Shown piece after piece: positions 32,779-43,942 of a DNA stretch of 64,000 nt. Made by a program: the position numbers and the translations under genes. The stretch's first letter is position 1. Every line of letters begins with the position of its first letter. The stretch lies in the NCBI GenBank assembly GCA_000349905.1, contig KB722742.1, positions 379,097 to 443,096 of the forward strand, in the 5' to 3' direction. This DNA is from Volvariella volvacea V23. Lineage: Eukaryota > Basidiomycota > Agaricomycetes > Agaricales > Pluteaceae. The notes beneath the pieces were generated by a model. It was not told the origin of the DNA. It worked only from the letters and a program-made list of their open reading frames with translations, and made no database searches.

Positions 32779-34876
32779 CTACGGTGAGTCCAGAGACGAA
32801 AGGCTACCTTCAAGGCTTCTATTGTAATGATTTGTTTTACTGCTATGATGTGATTTGTTACCTGATTCCGGGTATCGGTCACTATCAGGAGTGCTATCAT
32901 TAGAGGTAGGTTGTGATCTGTCGTTGGTATCCATCTCGGAGCCACTCGACGGGGGTGCGGTCCCGGGGATTGGCTCCACGGCGTAAACCCAGAATCTGGA
33001 TGCTTTCTTCCCAGGAAGCTTGTCCACTGCGATCTCCGTAGGCTTTAGTCCAGCAGGACCCTTGGCCACAACACCATTGGCGCTCTGTGGTGGAATGCCA
33101 TCAGCCGAATTACTGCTTGTCGTGCTGTCTACCGTACGCGCGCGTTTGGGAGGTGGCTCACAGTCAAGCTGTGTCTCAGGGGGCGCTCCTAGCCTAGCCG
33201 AACGTCTTTCGCCTCGCCACTGGCTCCACGAATCCGGGGAAGCGTCACGTTTTGTCTTTCCATTAATTGTTCTTGCTGACCGCCTTGTCCCAATGGCGGC
33301 AGTACGCTGAGTCAAGGGGTCATGGAATTCTTCATCATCGATATCTTCCTGGTATTTATATTCCCCGTCATCGTGCTAATCGCAACAATCGATTTTAGTC
33401 CCCCGGACCTAGAGCTGAGGCTTCCACTCACAGGAGTATCCTCAAAATCCTGTTGCTCAGCATAATCAGGCCTACGCGCGCGCCGTCGCGTTCTCGTCTC
33501 CCGTAATTCCGCTTGAGCAAGAAGCGCCTGTCGCTGTTCAATCTTTCGTCGCACTCGTTGTACACGCTATTACACGTAGTGAGTATCGCCCTTCACAACT
33601 ACCAGCCTATGGGGTAATTAAGGGAATTTTGCTCGGCGCATCCGCCCGCAATATCCCCGTTACACACCGTGGCGTGCTTGACTGTATTGTGACTTACCGC
33701 AAGTTCTATGTCAATACTTTCGACACGAGATTCGAGAGCAGATATTAGGGCTATGTGGTTAGCTTCCAGTTTTGTCCTTTTCTGCCCTCTTTTAAGGACA
33801 GGTGGTGCTGTAGCCTTCAATTGCTCAATCATCTCCATGTATTCTTCCCGGGTAGATGCCACCGTCTGAAATGTTGCCGTGATCTTCCATGGGTTGGTGG
33901 AAGTATATACCCGTGGTGAATCTGTGAAAACAAGACCAAATGTTAGCGGCATTGCACACATACGGTTTACGCCGGTAATTGAGATTCAACATGAAAGCGT
34001 GCAAATCTCCAGGCAAATACACGCAAATAGGGTAGCGTTGAAGAGGAAAGATAACGAAGGCGCACAGACCATCTGCTACCCAGTATCGCTTCCGTTGTGA
34101 GTCTTGTCCAATCGGGGAGAGCTGCAATCGCTCCCGACTCCTTGGATCGGAAGGGTCCAAAGGGGGAGGTTGCGGCAAATCCTTCTTATGCTTGTTGTGA
34201 ACCACACCCCATGCACGATCGATAGTGGCTTTGATCTCTGGCGCATGCGTGAGCTGCAGCTCGACAAGCTGGCGTAGTATTTTAAGCTAAGTAGCGTGAT
34301 TAAATGTGCCACCATGAGTATTTGGATTCATGGTATACCATCTGAGCCCTACCTTGAGGTCCCAATCGGCGGCAAAGAACCCTCCTTCTAATCCCTCAAA
34401 AGGATCAACATTCTTTCGCAGTTCGTCATTCCAGAAAGTGGTTCTTTCTGGCGATTTAAGGTACTCCGCCAGTACGCTTGCCACGGTAGAGGATATTTGA
34501 TCCGTACTGAGCACTGTCAGTATCATCCGCAACGTGGGGTGCACGCTCTCACCTGAGATTACGCGTCTGTGGCTTTAGGTTCAAAATAAACCGTTCCAAG
34601 ACTTTGGACAGGATTGCATTAGGTTCGCGAGCCATTAACGCATTTTCAAGGCTATAGAAGTGGCGCCGGGCAGAAGATGAGCGTGGGCAACATGCAGTAA
34701 CATGCATAGGACACCTACTCCATTGGTGTCTCCAACCCCTCAGTCTTTCCCCGGAGTTGAGTAAATTTGCATATGAAGGAGTAAACAAATAGGGACTCCC
34801 AGCGACCCGAAGGATGTACTGCGTTGGATGGAGGGCATACGTGTGGTTTCCTCTCTGTTACCGTGGTGGAAGACAT
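32779..34876 (-). CDS. DDT/WHIM-domain chromatin-remodelling accessory protein
   Basis: DDT plus WHIM proteins are partners of ISWI-type nucleosome-spacing ATPases. After MSSTTVTERKPHVCPPSNAV the protein has a DDT-like segment (SGRWESLFVYSFICKFTQLR, LSKVLERFILNLKPQTRNL, STVASVLAEYLKSPERTTFW). WHIM-type blocks follow: LKILRQLVELQLTHAPEIKA, PSDPRSRERLQLSPIGQDSQ with RKRYWVAD, and the WK-ATFQTVASTREEYMEMIEQ region. The C-terminal half is basic and disordered (RRARRPDYAEQQDFEDTP, TRRSARTINGKTKRD), fitting a nuclear protein. The gene has multiple short introns. The start at 34876 is the first ATG in frame; an upstream exon cannot be excluded. The 3' end is either 32779 or slightly downstream through an extra intron. 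Which ISWI partner it is (Ioc3/Esc8-like or other) is uncertain. Confidence 0.75.
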
Positions 34877-35138
34877 GAATGTCGCACCCTTGCGACGAGG
34901 TGTTGGAGGCTTGAAGGTAAAAGAGGAAAGCAAGGTTGTTACACGATCGTCACAATCTTATTTGAATTGGAACAAATATATTACAATAGCCATCACCCTA
35001 ATTAGCCGTCCCTGTTCGCGCTGTTCGCCCACACGTCTCTTCAATGGTCTTGGTATAATGTATGGATGGTGGTAAGCAACGGGACCAGATGATGAAAATG
35101 CCATCCCCCAGCATCTAAACCAACGAAGCTGCCACACC

Positions 35139-35701
35139 TTAACCTGGTCCAACCTACAAGGAATAGGCAAGGGATCAGCAATCAACAGGGGAACGATGGT
35201 GATGCTATGCAGACCTTTGGAATGTCGTGGTGCTCGCTGAGAGACTCCAAGTGTGCATTGAATTCCGCGACGCGGTCCTTGTGTGTCTTCCCTGCTAGCT
35301 TGGCCACCCGCTGGGCCAGCTGGAAGGCAAATGGTCAATCATCTGGTAGGAAACATGGAGTACGACCACGTACACGTCGCCTCTGTACCTCTTCAAACCG
35401 CTTTTCTGCCTCCGTCTTGCGGGATGAACTAGCTGGAACAGCAGGCGAGTTCCGGCCATTGCTTCCTGGAGGAGGTGATGCAGATGTAACCTTTTCCTCC
35501 AACAATATCTGTTTCAACCTCTCTTTTTCCTTCTCCTTGTCTTCATCGGTTTTGGGCTTGGATTTCTTCTTCTTCCTAACCAATTAGTCAAGCCCGAAGT
35601 GAGCAAAAGAGAAAGTAAACACACTTCTTTACAATCCCGCCATCCACAACACCACCTTTCAACTTGAGCGAACCTCCGGTGTGGAGGGTGTACTCGGACA
35701 T
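35139..35701 (-). CDS. FAM32A-family small basic protein (spliceosome-associated)
   Basis: Human FAM32A stabilises the 3' splice site in the catalytic spliceosome; that role is taken from the family. Exons give MSEYTLHTGGSLKLKGG, GVVDGGIVKK, KKKKSKPKTDEDKEKEKERL, a Ser/Pro-rich insert, TEAEKRFEEVQRRR, LAQRVAKLAGKTHKDRVAEF, and the conserved end NAHLESLSEHHDIPK plus VGPG after a last intron. The stop is at 35141-35139. The KTHKxRVxxFNxHLxxLxEHxDIPKV motif is diagnostic. The start at 35701 was chosen because LKLKGG lies at the expected distance; an in-frame ATG at 35788 adds a non-conserved Arg-rich extension. It diverges from the TMEM115-like gene with 196 bp between starts. Confidence 0.88.
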
Positions 35702-35897
35702 GAGGGTGGAGGGAAGAGATGGAGTGAGGTGTGTCACATCACGCCGGCGAACAATCCCACGTGCCAGCGATTTTGGGTTTCTTCGCAAATCTCATCTCAG
35801 GCCAAGGGTTACACCGACCGTCTTCACGTCCAGTAGCTGCTGAAACGACCATCGCTGAGCCAGTCTCGTTCCGCTGGGACAGCCTTTAACGATCGCA

Positions 35898-37221
35898 ATG
35901 GCTATTTTATCGTCTCCGTTGTCGTTGATCCAGTCGATACCTCCAGTTACGCGTTCTTTCACGGCAGCGACAGTAGTTTCGTCCCTATTATACATATGGC
36001 TCCGCTGGAACGGTTCAGGACCCCTTCCATATGTCACGATGATACCTGGGCTCAGCATCTTCTATCCATGGACTATCCTCACGTCGGCATTAGTGGAAAC
36101 AGACATTCTCCAGGTCCGTTAGCTCGTGGACTGAATATGTGCCAATTTGACGTCACTGCCCTTGCAGCTTGTTGCCACACTCATATTTATTCCTGCGTCA
36201 TTGAAATACTTTGAGAGGCTATGGGGGAGTGTTGAGACGTTGAAGTTCATCATAGTGGCAATTGGCATCTCCAACGTAATTGCGTTGGCGTTCAACTGGA
36301 TAGAGTATTTCGCCACCGGTAATGACACCTTGTTCTTGTAAGTGATCCCCCGTCTGAAGGGCAATGAACTGGTATCTGATGTGGGCAGATACGGGATGGA
36401 ATACCATGGTCAGATGGCTCTTCAAATAGCAGTACTAGTGGCCTTTACGCAGTTAATACCTGAGCACCAGGTACAGGTATTTGGAGTTTTCAAAGCCCGT
36501 GTTAAGGTATGCCACTAATCTAGTTGTCTGTCGCCACTATTCACCAATTTATTAATATCCTAGGCCTTGCCGATGGCCTACCTAACACTCTCAACCGTGC
36601 TTTGCATCCTAGGATTCCAATGCCCGTGGATCATCATTCAGTTTGGATGGTTCGTTGGTTGGGTTTACCTCCGATTCTACAAGAAGAATACTGCCGATAC
36701 CGCTGGTGGGATTGATAGCTATGGCGACCGCAGCGAGACGTTTTCGCTCGTTTCGTGGTTCCCTCCATTTTTGCAGTCAGTGTCTTTTCTGTTGATCTTC
36801 CTTAATGCTTAAGACTGTTTAGTGCCCCTTTGTCCAAGCTGGGCAACTTTGTGTATCACTACGCAAATCGTTTCCACTTGATTCCACGTGGGCATGACAT
36901 CGAAAGCGGCGGATATGCCCCTCTCCCCACAAGAGCCGAAGCAGAACGACGAAGGTACGTGACGAATGTCTTCTGATTTGATTGACCTGCTCAATCGCAC
37001 ACAGGGCCCTTGCTTTGAAAGCTCTGGACCAACGACTGGCATCAGGAGCACAATCACCCACTCCCGGCTCCTCTCAAACATCCAGACCAGCCAACGCGGT
37101 TGCATCTAGCTCAGCTTCTCCATCTCCACCCGCTCCTCCACGTAATGAGAGGCAGAAAAGCGCTAGTCAGGTTGACTTGGAAGAACCAGGTAATGGAAAA
37201 TCCGAGAGCCGGTTGCCATAG
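35898..37221 (+). CDS. TMEM115/rhomboid-like Golgi membrane protein (DUF1751)
   Basis: TMEM115-family members are rhomboid-related integral proteins of the Golgi without protease residues. The product (about 350 residues) begins MAILSSPLSLIQSIPPVTRS and has several membrane spans: TAATVVSSLLYIWLRW, LQLVATLIFIPASLKYFERL (after an intron), FIIVAIGISNVIALAF, MALQIAVLVAFTQLIPEHQV and TLSTVLCILGFQCPWIIIQF. The ERLWGS and IPEHQVQVFG blocks are family hallmarks. The tail is cytosolic and Ser/Pro-rich, ending NGKSESRLP. About four short introns are present. COG1, also a Golgi-trafficking gene, follows on the same strand 187 bp later, but the two need not be co-regulated. Confidence 0.87.
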
Positions 37222-37408
37222 GCAATTAGGCTATATTACTGGCACTTGCGATATTCTCCATCCGATATATTACAGTGTTGTTTTGTTACATATTGCTTTA
37301 ATTGTCTACCACTAGAATCTATCAATCTTCAAAAAATACTACCCTTATCGCTTATGTAAGACCAATACGCCGAAATTGCCACTGGTTAGCTTAACCTCCA
37401 GCCCACCC

Positions 37409-40400
37409 ATGTCCCAGCGTACACCTAGCCTAGCAATTGTTCCGCCTTTATCTGGTATCAACAATTCCAGCTCAAAAATCCCTCTGCTCTCACAGGATGC
37501 ATTGAAATCGCTGAATGGGCGCAGTCCAACATTAAACACGCCCTCTGACGTTGTCAAGATCAATCCTGATGAGTTGTTCACAAGAAATACCATTCTCGAG
37601 ATTAGAGGGGTACAAGCTAACCTACGGTGAGGAGGCACTCTCGCTCAAGTAGTCGTCTCTGAGATGTTCTGTATACAGCGCTGATGCTGAAGCCAAGCGA
37701 GAAGAGCTTCGACTCATGGTCGGGTCAGTACATCCGTTGTTGTTGGCCACGGAAGCCTCTAAATCAGCACTGAAAGGGTAGAGAACGCTACCGAGATCTA
37801 CTGCAAGCGTCCACGTCAATAATCACTGTGGGAAAGTCTTCGAAGCAGGTTCAAATGGCGCTCGAGGAGGTCAAGGATGCTATCCTTTCTCAGGACGCAC
37901 CACCACCGCCAAAACGAACATCTGTAAGGGGTTTAGATGGTGAGCGCCATGTCTTATGACTTTCGCGGTTATTGACAGCGACAGATGCCCATCTACACGT
38001 CTTTCAATTATTGTCTGCGCATATGAAGCTATTGCTTGACGCGCCTGAGCACCTGTGGCGGTTGATGGAGCGTCGAAAGTATTTTGTTGCTGCGTGGCTG
38101 TTCCTGCTAACGCGAGTAGTACATCGCGCACTGGTTAAGGATTCTGAGCAGGAAGAAGGTACTTGGAGTAGCTGGGGTATTGACGTCGTGGTGAGCCTCA
38201 TTCACCCTTCTGACGGTCATGCACTAAGATCAGTGCATGCATAGGAACAATTTCCGATTGTTCAAAGGCAATGGGAAACGGTGTCGCAATTCCGCACCCA
38301 GATCGTCCATAAGGCCACACTTTCCCTCCGTGAGGTTTCTCTCACAGCAGAGGTTCGTGCTACATGCTGGTCTAGGGGTACATGTCTTGATCCTACATTA
38401 GGATGCTTGCGCCACCATGCTTGCGCTTCATGTCCTAGACTCGCGACCAATGACAGACGCACTTGCAGTATTTCTAGAGCAACGATCCAAGGCACTACGG
38501 AATTCCCTTCAATGGAAGCCAGAGCACAAGCAACCTCCTGCACAATTCCATAGTGGACCCTCCAAGGCTGCAAACGGATCTGTAATTGCCTCCGGTCCTA
38601 AGATCGCATTGAAGGAAGTAAAAGGCGCCATTCGTGCTGCGCTTGACATACTTTTCAGCACTGTCGGTATCGGGCGCCAGGTATTCCAACCCAACGCCTC
38701 CACACAATCGATGATGGTCCGTGTATTGGAGCATATCCAATTTGACACCACGTCTTCGAGTTCCCAGGATACCAACATATCCGATTTATACCTCACGACA
38801 CAATCCTTGCTCTCTTCACTTCCATCATCAACCCACTTCTTGCTTCTTCCAGCCAATATACGCAACTACCGACCCTTCGTTGATGTATATTCGCAGTCAA
38901 CAAGCGTTTCCCCGATAACACTAGACCAAAAACTGGATGCGTGCTTCTCAAAATCTCTGGACTTTATTTGCAATGCTATCGAAAAGTGGTTGGGTGGGCT
39001 CCAAAGCACCAAAGAGGTCTGGAAGATGAGGTTATCCACCAGGGCTTGGACAGAGAGTTCAGGTCTGCACCCGGCGGAGAAGGAGAAATTAGAGAGTGCG
39101 TTTGATAAGATCTATGGAAAGCGAATATCGGACATCTGGAGCATCCAGTTGATAGAGACGCAAAACTCTTTTGAGCAGGCTTTAAACAATCTTCAGCCCA
39201 ACGATGGCAGTGTGGCTGGTGCTCAAAGAGGTGCATTTGTGTGCAGTTCATTTCAAATTCTGCTCGGCTAACGAGTCTCTAGACCTACTGGCCTCGCTGT
39301 TTTTGAGTCAACCCTTACCGACGCAGATCTATAAAGGCCCTGAGGACAGTGCCTTCAAAAAACATAAGTCGCTGCTAATAAAGCAGCTTTCTGGAAGAAC
39401 TCCCTTATTGGACTCAGTGGTGACCTTGCTGGAACATTGCTCGGAACTAATACAACAAGACATAAGCCAGATCGTGTCTAGTAACACTCAGGAATCATCG
39501 TATGTGGGCCCTTTTTTCATAGAGTGCACTCACTGAACAGTGTCAAACTAGTAGGGGATTAATTGACCAGCTGAGGCAAGCCTATCAACCCAATGCAGAC
39601 GCCTTATGTCACGCCGTTTTTCGATGCCTCGATTCGATTGCCAGACGACCAGGTTAGTATGCTTTCAATTCGCTTATTTTCAATTAGGGTTTACGCTTGT
39701 GCAGGAAACGATTTGGGCATGCTCATATTCGTGAATCAATTGTCAATGGAACTGGCATTGAAGTCCTCATTCATTCACAAGATAGAGTGCAGTCCGGAAG
39801 TCGTCGAAGGTAGTCCACTCCTCAACGAAGCTGTGATGTGACGTTAAATTATATGATAGAGCTCCAGAACGACTTGGGCGAGCTGCATCACTGGATCTTG
39901 GAACAGTGGCAGGAACGGACGATATCACAGATTCTATCTAATCCGGAGTCAAGAACCAGCAGTACTCAATCTGGTGAGCCACGTAACTGTGGGCCTTTCT
40001 AGTGGACTTACACGTTATAGGTTCGGAACCATCCTATCAACTGGTTCAAGGGTTGAGTGCGCTATGTTGTGCCCTCTGTGAACTAGGGCTTGGGCACTGC
40101 GGTATAGAAACTTCCTTTACCTCAAAGACACTCCGCCGTTTCATTCTATGCAAACTCCAACCATCTCTGGCACCAACGGAATCTGGAATTGAACTAAACG
40201 ATATCATATTCCTTCGTCAACTCGCTCAAGCCAATGGAATGTTAAGGAACGGAGACGACGACAGCCTACTTAAAGCGATCAATGATGAGGTGCAAAAAGT
40301 AAGTGCGAACTACACCACGAGAAAAAGGTCTTAAATGCCACTCCCAGCATTCTCCACCGAATGCATCACTAGAGTCTAGTATGCAATCATTCCTCGATCG

Positions 40401-40599
40401 TACTCAAGTATTATTCGCTCCTCTCTTGCCTCCTGAGGCTGCACGGTCAGACGATGCTGTAGAAACCAAGCCTTCGATATTGCTGCCTTATGGTATCCCG
40501 CCTTCAGATCAGCAATACCACCCGCCATTCGAACTAGCTAAGTCATCCTTGAGGTTCGGATTACTGCAAGTTGGAGGCGGTATCAGTGCAACGGGCTGA
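37409..40599 (+). CDS. COG1: Conserved oligomeric Golgi complex subunit 1
   Basis: Cog1 is a lobe-A subunit of the COG tether for retrograde vesicles at the Golgi. The N-terminal block (PDELFTRNTILEIRGVQANL, then ADAEAKREELRLMVG, ERYRDLLQASTSI after introns) is the defining Cog1/Vps51-type helix. The remaining ~750 residues are mostly helical and poorly conserved: LLDAPEHLWRLMERRKYFVA, RTQIVHKATLSLREVSLTAE, LDACFSKSLDFICNAIEKW. The protein ends FELAKSSLRFGLLQVGGGIS and stops at 40597-40599. About ten introns give an estimated 850-900 residues. The start at 37409 (MSQRTPSLAIVPP) leaves only a short leader; an in-frame ATG at 37376 exists. Several middle exon borders are approximate. Confidence 0.85.
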
Positions 40600-40882
40600 A
40601 TCTGCCACTGCATATATGATTCGTGCACTGTAGTGGACTTCCCAAAACCACTACACTCTGAATTTCTTTCACGTCGTTTCAGGTGTCGTAGAGAACTAAA
40701 CCATATTTTATTAATGTTGCTTCGCGGTAGTCTTGAGCGACAAACGACCAGAAGGCGGATGAAATAGAGGGTATTCATAATACGCAAAAGCTGCATAAGC
40801 AATTAAATGGAGGCAAGCGCTCCGCAGGTTACAAGCCCATGGCGATACAGAGAAAACCGGTTCTAACAGGTAAACTAGACGA

Positions 40883-41294
40883 CTATGCGCCTCCGCTGGG
40901 ATGGGGGTGAGTTCGATGAAAAACTGGGAACCGGGCGATACATACACCAGGATGTTGTTTCTGTGGAAGAACTGTGGGTTATAGTGAACACCAACGAGCA
41001 CAAGGGTACGCACATCGGGATGTGGATCAGCTTGACGAAGTAGCCAATGAAGCCCATCACAGCGAAGCCGACTGCCACTGCTCTGCAGATTTGGACAAAC
41101 TCTTCTCCACGGTTAGCACGTCTGCTGTGAGCACTGAGCGCAGGGTGTACCTTTTTGTGAGGGTTTTGTGCAACGTGCAAGGAACTGGAAAAACGGTCAG
41201 CGGCTGCTGGACGTTGTGGGTAGGTGCGCACTTGGTTTCCTTCACGGATGAACTGCTGGGGGATCTCGATGAATTCCTTGACTTTGTCGGACAT
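40883..41294 (-). CDS. SSS1: Sec61 translocon gamma subunit Sss1
   Basis: Sss1 is the small tail-anchored clamp of the ER Sec61 translocon. Five exons are needed: [20 protein letters not shown] plus Q (41294-41232), a 34-nt exon for [11 protein letters not shown], a long exon [18 protein letters not shown] onward to KLIHIP, NNILV after a third intron, and finally GGA with the stop at 40885-40883. Each junction is GT-AG and reproduces the family sequence, including the conserved INNILVGGA-type C-terminus. The length is about 70 residues, normal for the family. An unspliced 197-codon frame over the same DNA is misleading. It diverges from the PPR gene with 176 bp between starts. Confidence 0.92.
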
Positions 41295-41470
41295 GGTGAG
41301 TTGAGGATAGGGAGTGAGAGTGGTGCGCTGGCGGGGTGGATGTGAGCACGTGACGAGGCAGACACGTCGCAGAATGGAAATGTTTTTGATGGCAAGTTTT
41401 TGAGGTAGGTGGGCACCGAGTCTGCGCCAGACGCCGCGTTCTGATGGTTTCCTAGGCACAACATACATGA

Positions 41471-43738
41471 ATGTCCCTCAGGTTGCGTCCGCCCGCCCTT
41501 CGTCTCCCTCCTCGTCCGCGTCCTCTCCCCGCTCTTCCTCGCTCCAGCTCGACCGTTGCTCGCCATGACCATCCAGCCCGCCTAGCCTCTCTCCTCGGCA
41601 AAGTCAGCTCAAGGGCTCCACTCGCCATACACACGCACTACCCGGCACTGGTGGACGAGGTCAAGCTCCTTCGGGCCTCGTCTCCGGGATCACAGCCTCC
41701 TGTCGCCCGGCCTCAGGTCGTAGAGCTCCTCGAAACTCTTGCGGCTTCCGCCCGTCCACCAGATCTGCAACGAATAGACCAAATCCTAGACGAACTCACG
41801 CCTGTTTTCGGCATCGAACCATCTATCGACATCTACTCTGCCATAATCACGCAACTAGTCAAGCGGGCTGGTCCACAAACCGTCCTACGGTGGTTGCAGA
41901 GCATGCCCACGCGACCCGGCCATTTCTCCCCTACTCTAGAGCATTACCACCTATTCCTCGAGGCCATTCTCCGATCTCCCTCTCCCTCCTTCAAGTTCAT
42001 GCGCAACCTCGTTCTCACCATGCGCAATGCCGGTTGTAAGCCCACAAACGAAACCTTCATCATTCTAATCCGTGCTCGGTGGATATTGGCTGCTCAAGAA
42101 GAAAAGGTGCCGCACCTAATTGTGTTTAATACACTCCTAGACGACATGAAGCGGGAGGGCCTTCGCTTCAACGCCGAAATCGCACAACTACTGTATGAAG
42201 GATACGCCAACCAGGGTATGATTGCTTATGCTGATCAAATCGAAGCTACCTACCGTGCCCAATTTCCCGACGATCATACTCCTGTGCATGAGAAAGTCGA
42301 TACCTGGAGTCTGAGAATATCCCGAATCGCTCAGTCGCATGGGATAAAAGCCGCCATCTCCCAATTCCGAAGCCTGTCCAAGCAGGGATGTCAACTTACT
42401 CCACCCATCGTGAAGGCCATAATTCGCCATTCCAGGAATCTCAATGACCTGAATGTACTACGTACAGAACTCGGCATTGAACCCACCGTTGCACATTACT
42501 CCATCCTCATCAGCAACAGCACTCGCACAGGCCATGTTCAAGAAGCCATCAAAATATACGAGGATGCCCGTGCTGCAGGTATCCAGCCGGACGCTGGCCT
42601 GGTCGCTCCCCTGATCAAGGCTCTATGTCGAGCAGCAGCGAAACCGCCCACAGACGCTGCTCTTGATCAAGCCCTCAGCTTCTATCACCATCTGGTTGAA
42701 TCGACACCAATCGAACCATCAACTGATAAGACTAGCTACAACGAACATTCCGTTGGTCCTGATGCTAATATCTATCAAAACCTCTTGCGCGGTCTTGCTT
42801 CCTCGCCTAACAACACAAAGTATCTTCCCGTCGCACGCTCCCTCCTCAATGACATGGAAGCCAGAGGTATATCACCAACGGATAGCATTACCGCAAGCTC
42901 GATCGTCGTTCTTCTCATGAAACAAGCATCAGATCGCGACGAGGCTCTATCCATCTACCGCAAACTCTCCTCTGCTCTTGATGAGAAGGGCTATGCCATC
43001 GTGCTCAACGCCTTCTGCAAGCTCAGCTTCGGCGACCACACACACGCCCAAATCCCCTCTCTGACCGAGTATTTTGGCATCGTCAAGGATATGCGTCGTC
43101 GTAATCTCCCAATCACAGCGGAAGTATATACCATCATACTCCATCAAATCGCTTCAATCGCCACACAGCTCAAATTTGACGACGACGAGGAAACCATTCG
43201 ATTTCGAGACCATCTCATCACGACCACTCGTCGAACCCACGACTTGCTGACGTTGGATGCTTCCATATCCCCCGATGCACATCTTTTCAATCAGCTCATG
43301 GACACATATCAACGCTTGGGGTGCTTTGGCGATTCGTATCGCGTGTGGGATATGATGTACCTCTCAGGCCGATTCGACCATATCAGCGTGAGCATCATTC
43401 TTGATGCTTGTGGCTACGCCAAAGCATGGCAGCTCGCCAAACAGATTTGCACCAAGCTGTTTAACGATGGCTTCCGATTCAGCTTGCATAACTGGAACAC
43501 ATGGCTAGAGTGCTTGTGCAGGGTAGGGAGATTGAATGATGCTGTCAGGACAGCTTGCATAGATATGATCAAAGCAGGTCAGAGCGACGGAATCAGGCCG
43601 AACGTAGAAAGTGCTAGGATCTTGCTCAAGTTTGCGAGAAAGGCGAATCAAGAAGATGAAGTGTTATCGCGGTTGAAGGATTATCTACCCGAGTTGTGGG
43701 CAAGCTTACCCGAGGATTTGCGTAATGGACGTGTATAG
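41471..43738 (+). CDS. Mitochondrial pentatricopeptide-repeat (PPR) protein
   Basis: This is a single exon of 755 residues, unusual among its intron-rich neighbours. The N-terminus is very rich in Arg, Pro and Leu ([20 protein letters not shown]), a probable mitochondrial presequence. PPR-type helical pairs follow: [74 protein letters not shown] (then [15 protein letters not shown]), [19 protein letters not shown] (then [13 protein letters not shown]). PPR proteins bind organellar RNA to control its processing, stability or translation. The closest relatives are probably fungal mitochondrial RNA or translation factors, but I cannot name the target. Repeats are degenerate and spread through the protein. 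Confidence 0.85.
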   Translation: MSLRLRPPALRLPPRPRPLPALPRSSSTVARHDHPARLASLLGKVSSRAPLAIHTHYPALVDEVKLLRASSPGSQPPVARPQVVELLETLAASARPPDLQRIDQILDELTPVFGIEPSIDIYSAIITQLVKRAGPQTVLRWLQSMPTRPGHFSPTLEHYHLFLEAILRSPSPSFKFMRNLVLTMRNAGCKPTNETFIILIRARWILAAQEEKVPHLIVFNTLLDDMKREGLRFNAEIAQLLYEGYANQGMIAYADQIEATYRAQFPDDHTPVHEKVDTWSLRISRIAQSHGIKAAISQFRSLSKQGCQLTPPIVKAIIRHSRNLNDLNVLRTELGIEPTVAHYSILISNSTRTGHVQEAIKIYEDARAAGIQPDAGLVAPLIKALCRAAAKPPTDAALDQALSFYHHLVESTPIEPSTDKTSYNEHSVGPDANIYQNLLRGLASSPNNTKYLPVARSLLNDMEARGISPTDSITASSIVVLLMKQASDRDEALSIYRKLSSALDEKGYAIVLNAFCKLSFGDHTHAQIPSLTEYFGIVKDMRRRNLPITAEVYTIILHQIASIATQLKFDDDEETIRFRDHLITTTRRTHDLLTLDASISPDAHLFNQLMDTYQRLGCFGDSYRVWDMMYLSGRFDHISVSIILDACGYAKAWQLAKQICTKLFNDGFRFSLHNWNTWLECLCRVGRLNDAVRTACIDMIKAGQSDGIRPNVESARILLKFARKANQEDEVLSRLKDYLPELWASLPEDLRNGRV

Positions 43739-43942
43739 TAGATAATTTGCTGTCTATTTATTGTCCCAATGATCCCAAAGACCCGAAGGAGTGACAAGGT
43801 TCGAAACAAAATAATAAGGATACAGTAGTCTGCACAAAGGTTGAACGATGTGCTGCGGCTTGGGCGAGCCATCTAGGGGAATAGAAAGCCCATGCAAGGT
43901 ATCGTAAGTGATGGTCAAGGAAGTCTATCAGTCTATGTTCGT

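Noticed and set aside
40875..41468. 197-codon minus-strand frame over SSS1
   Set aside because: It reads through two introns of SSS1; only its MSDKVKEF start and the EFVQICRAV segment are real coding sequence.
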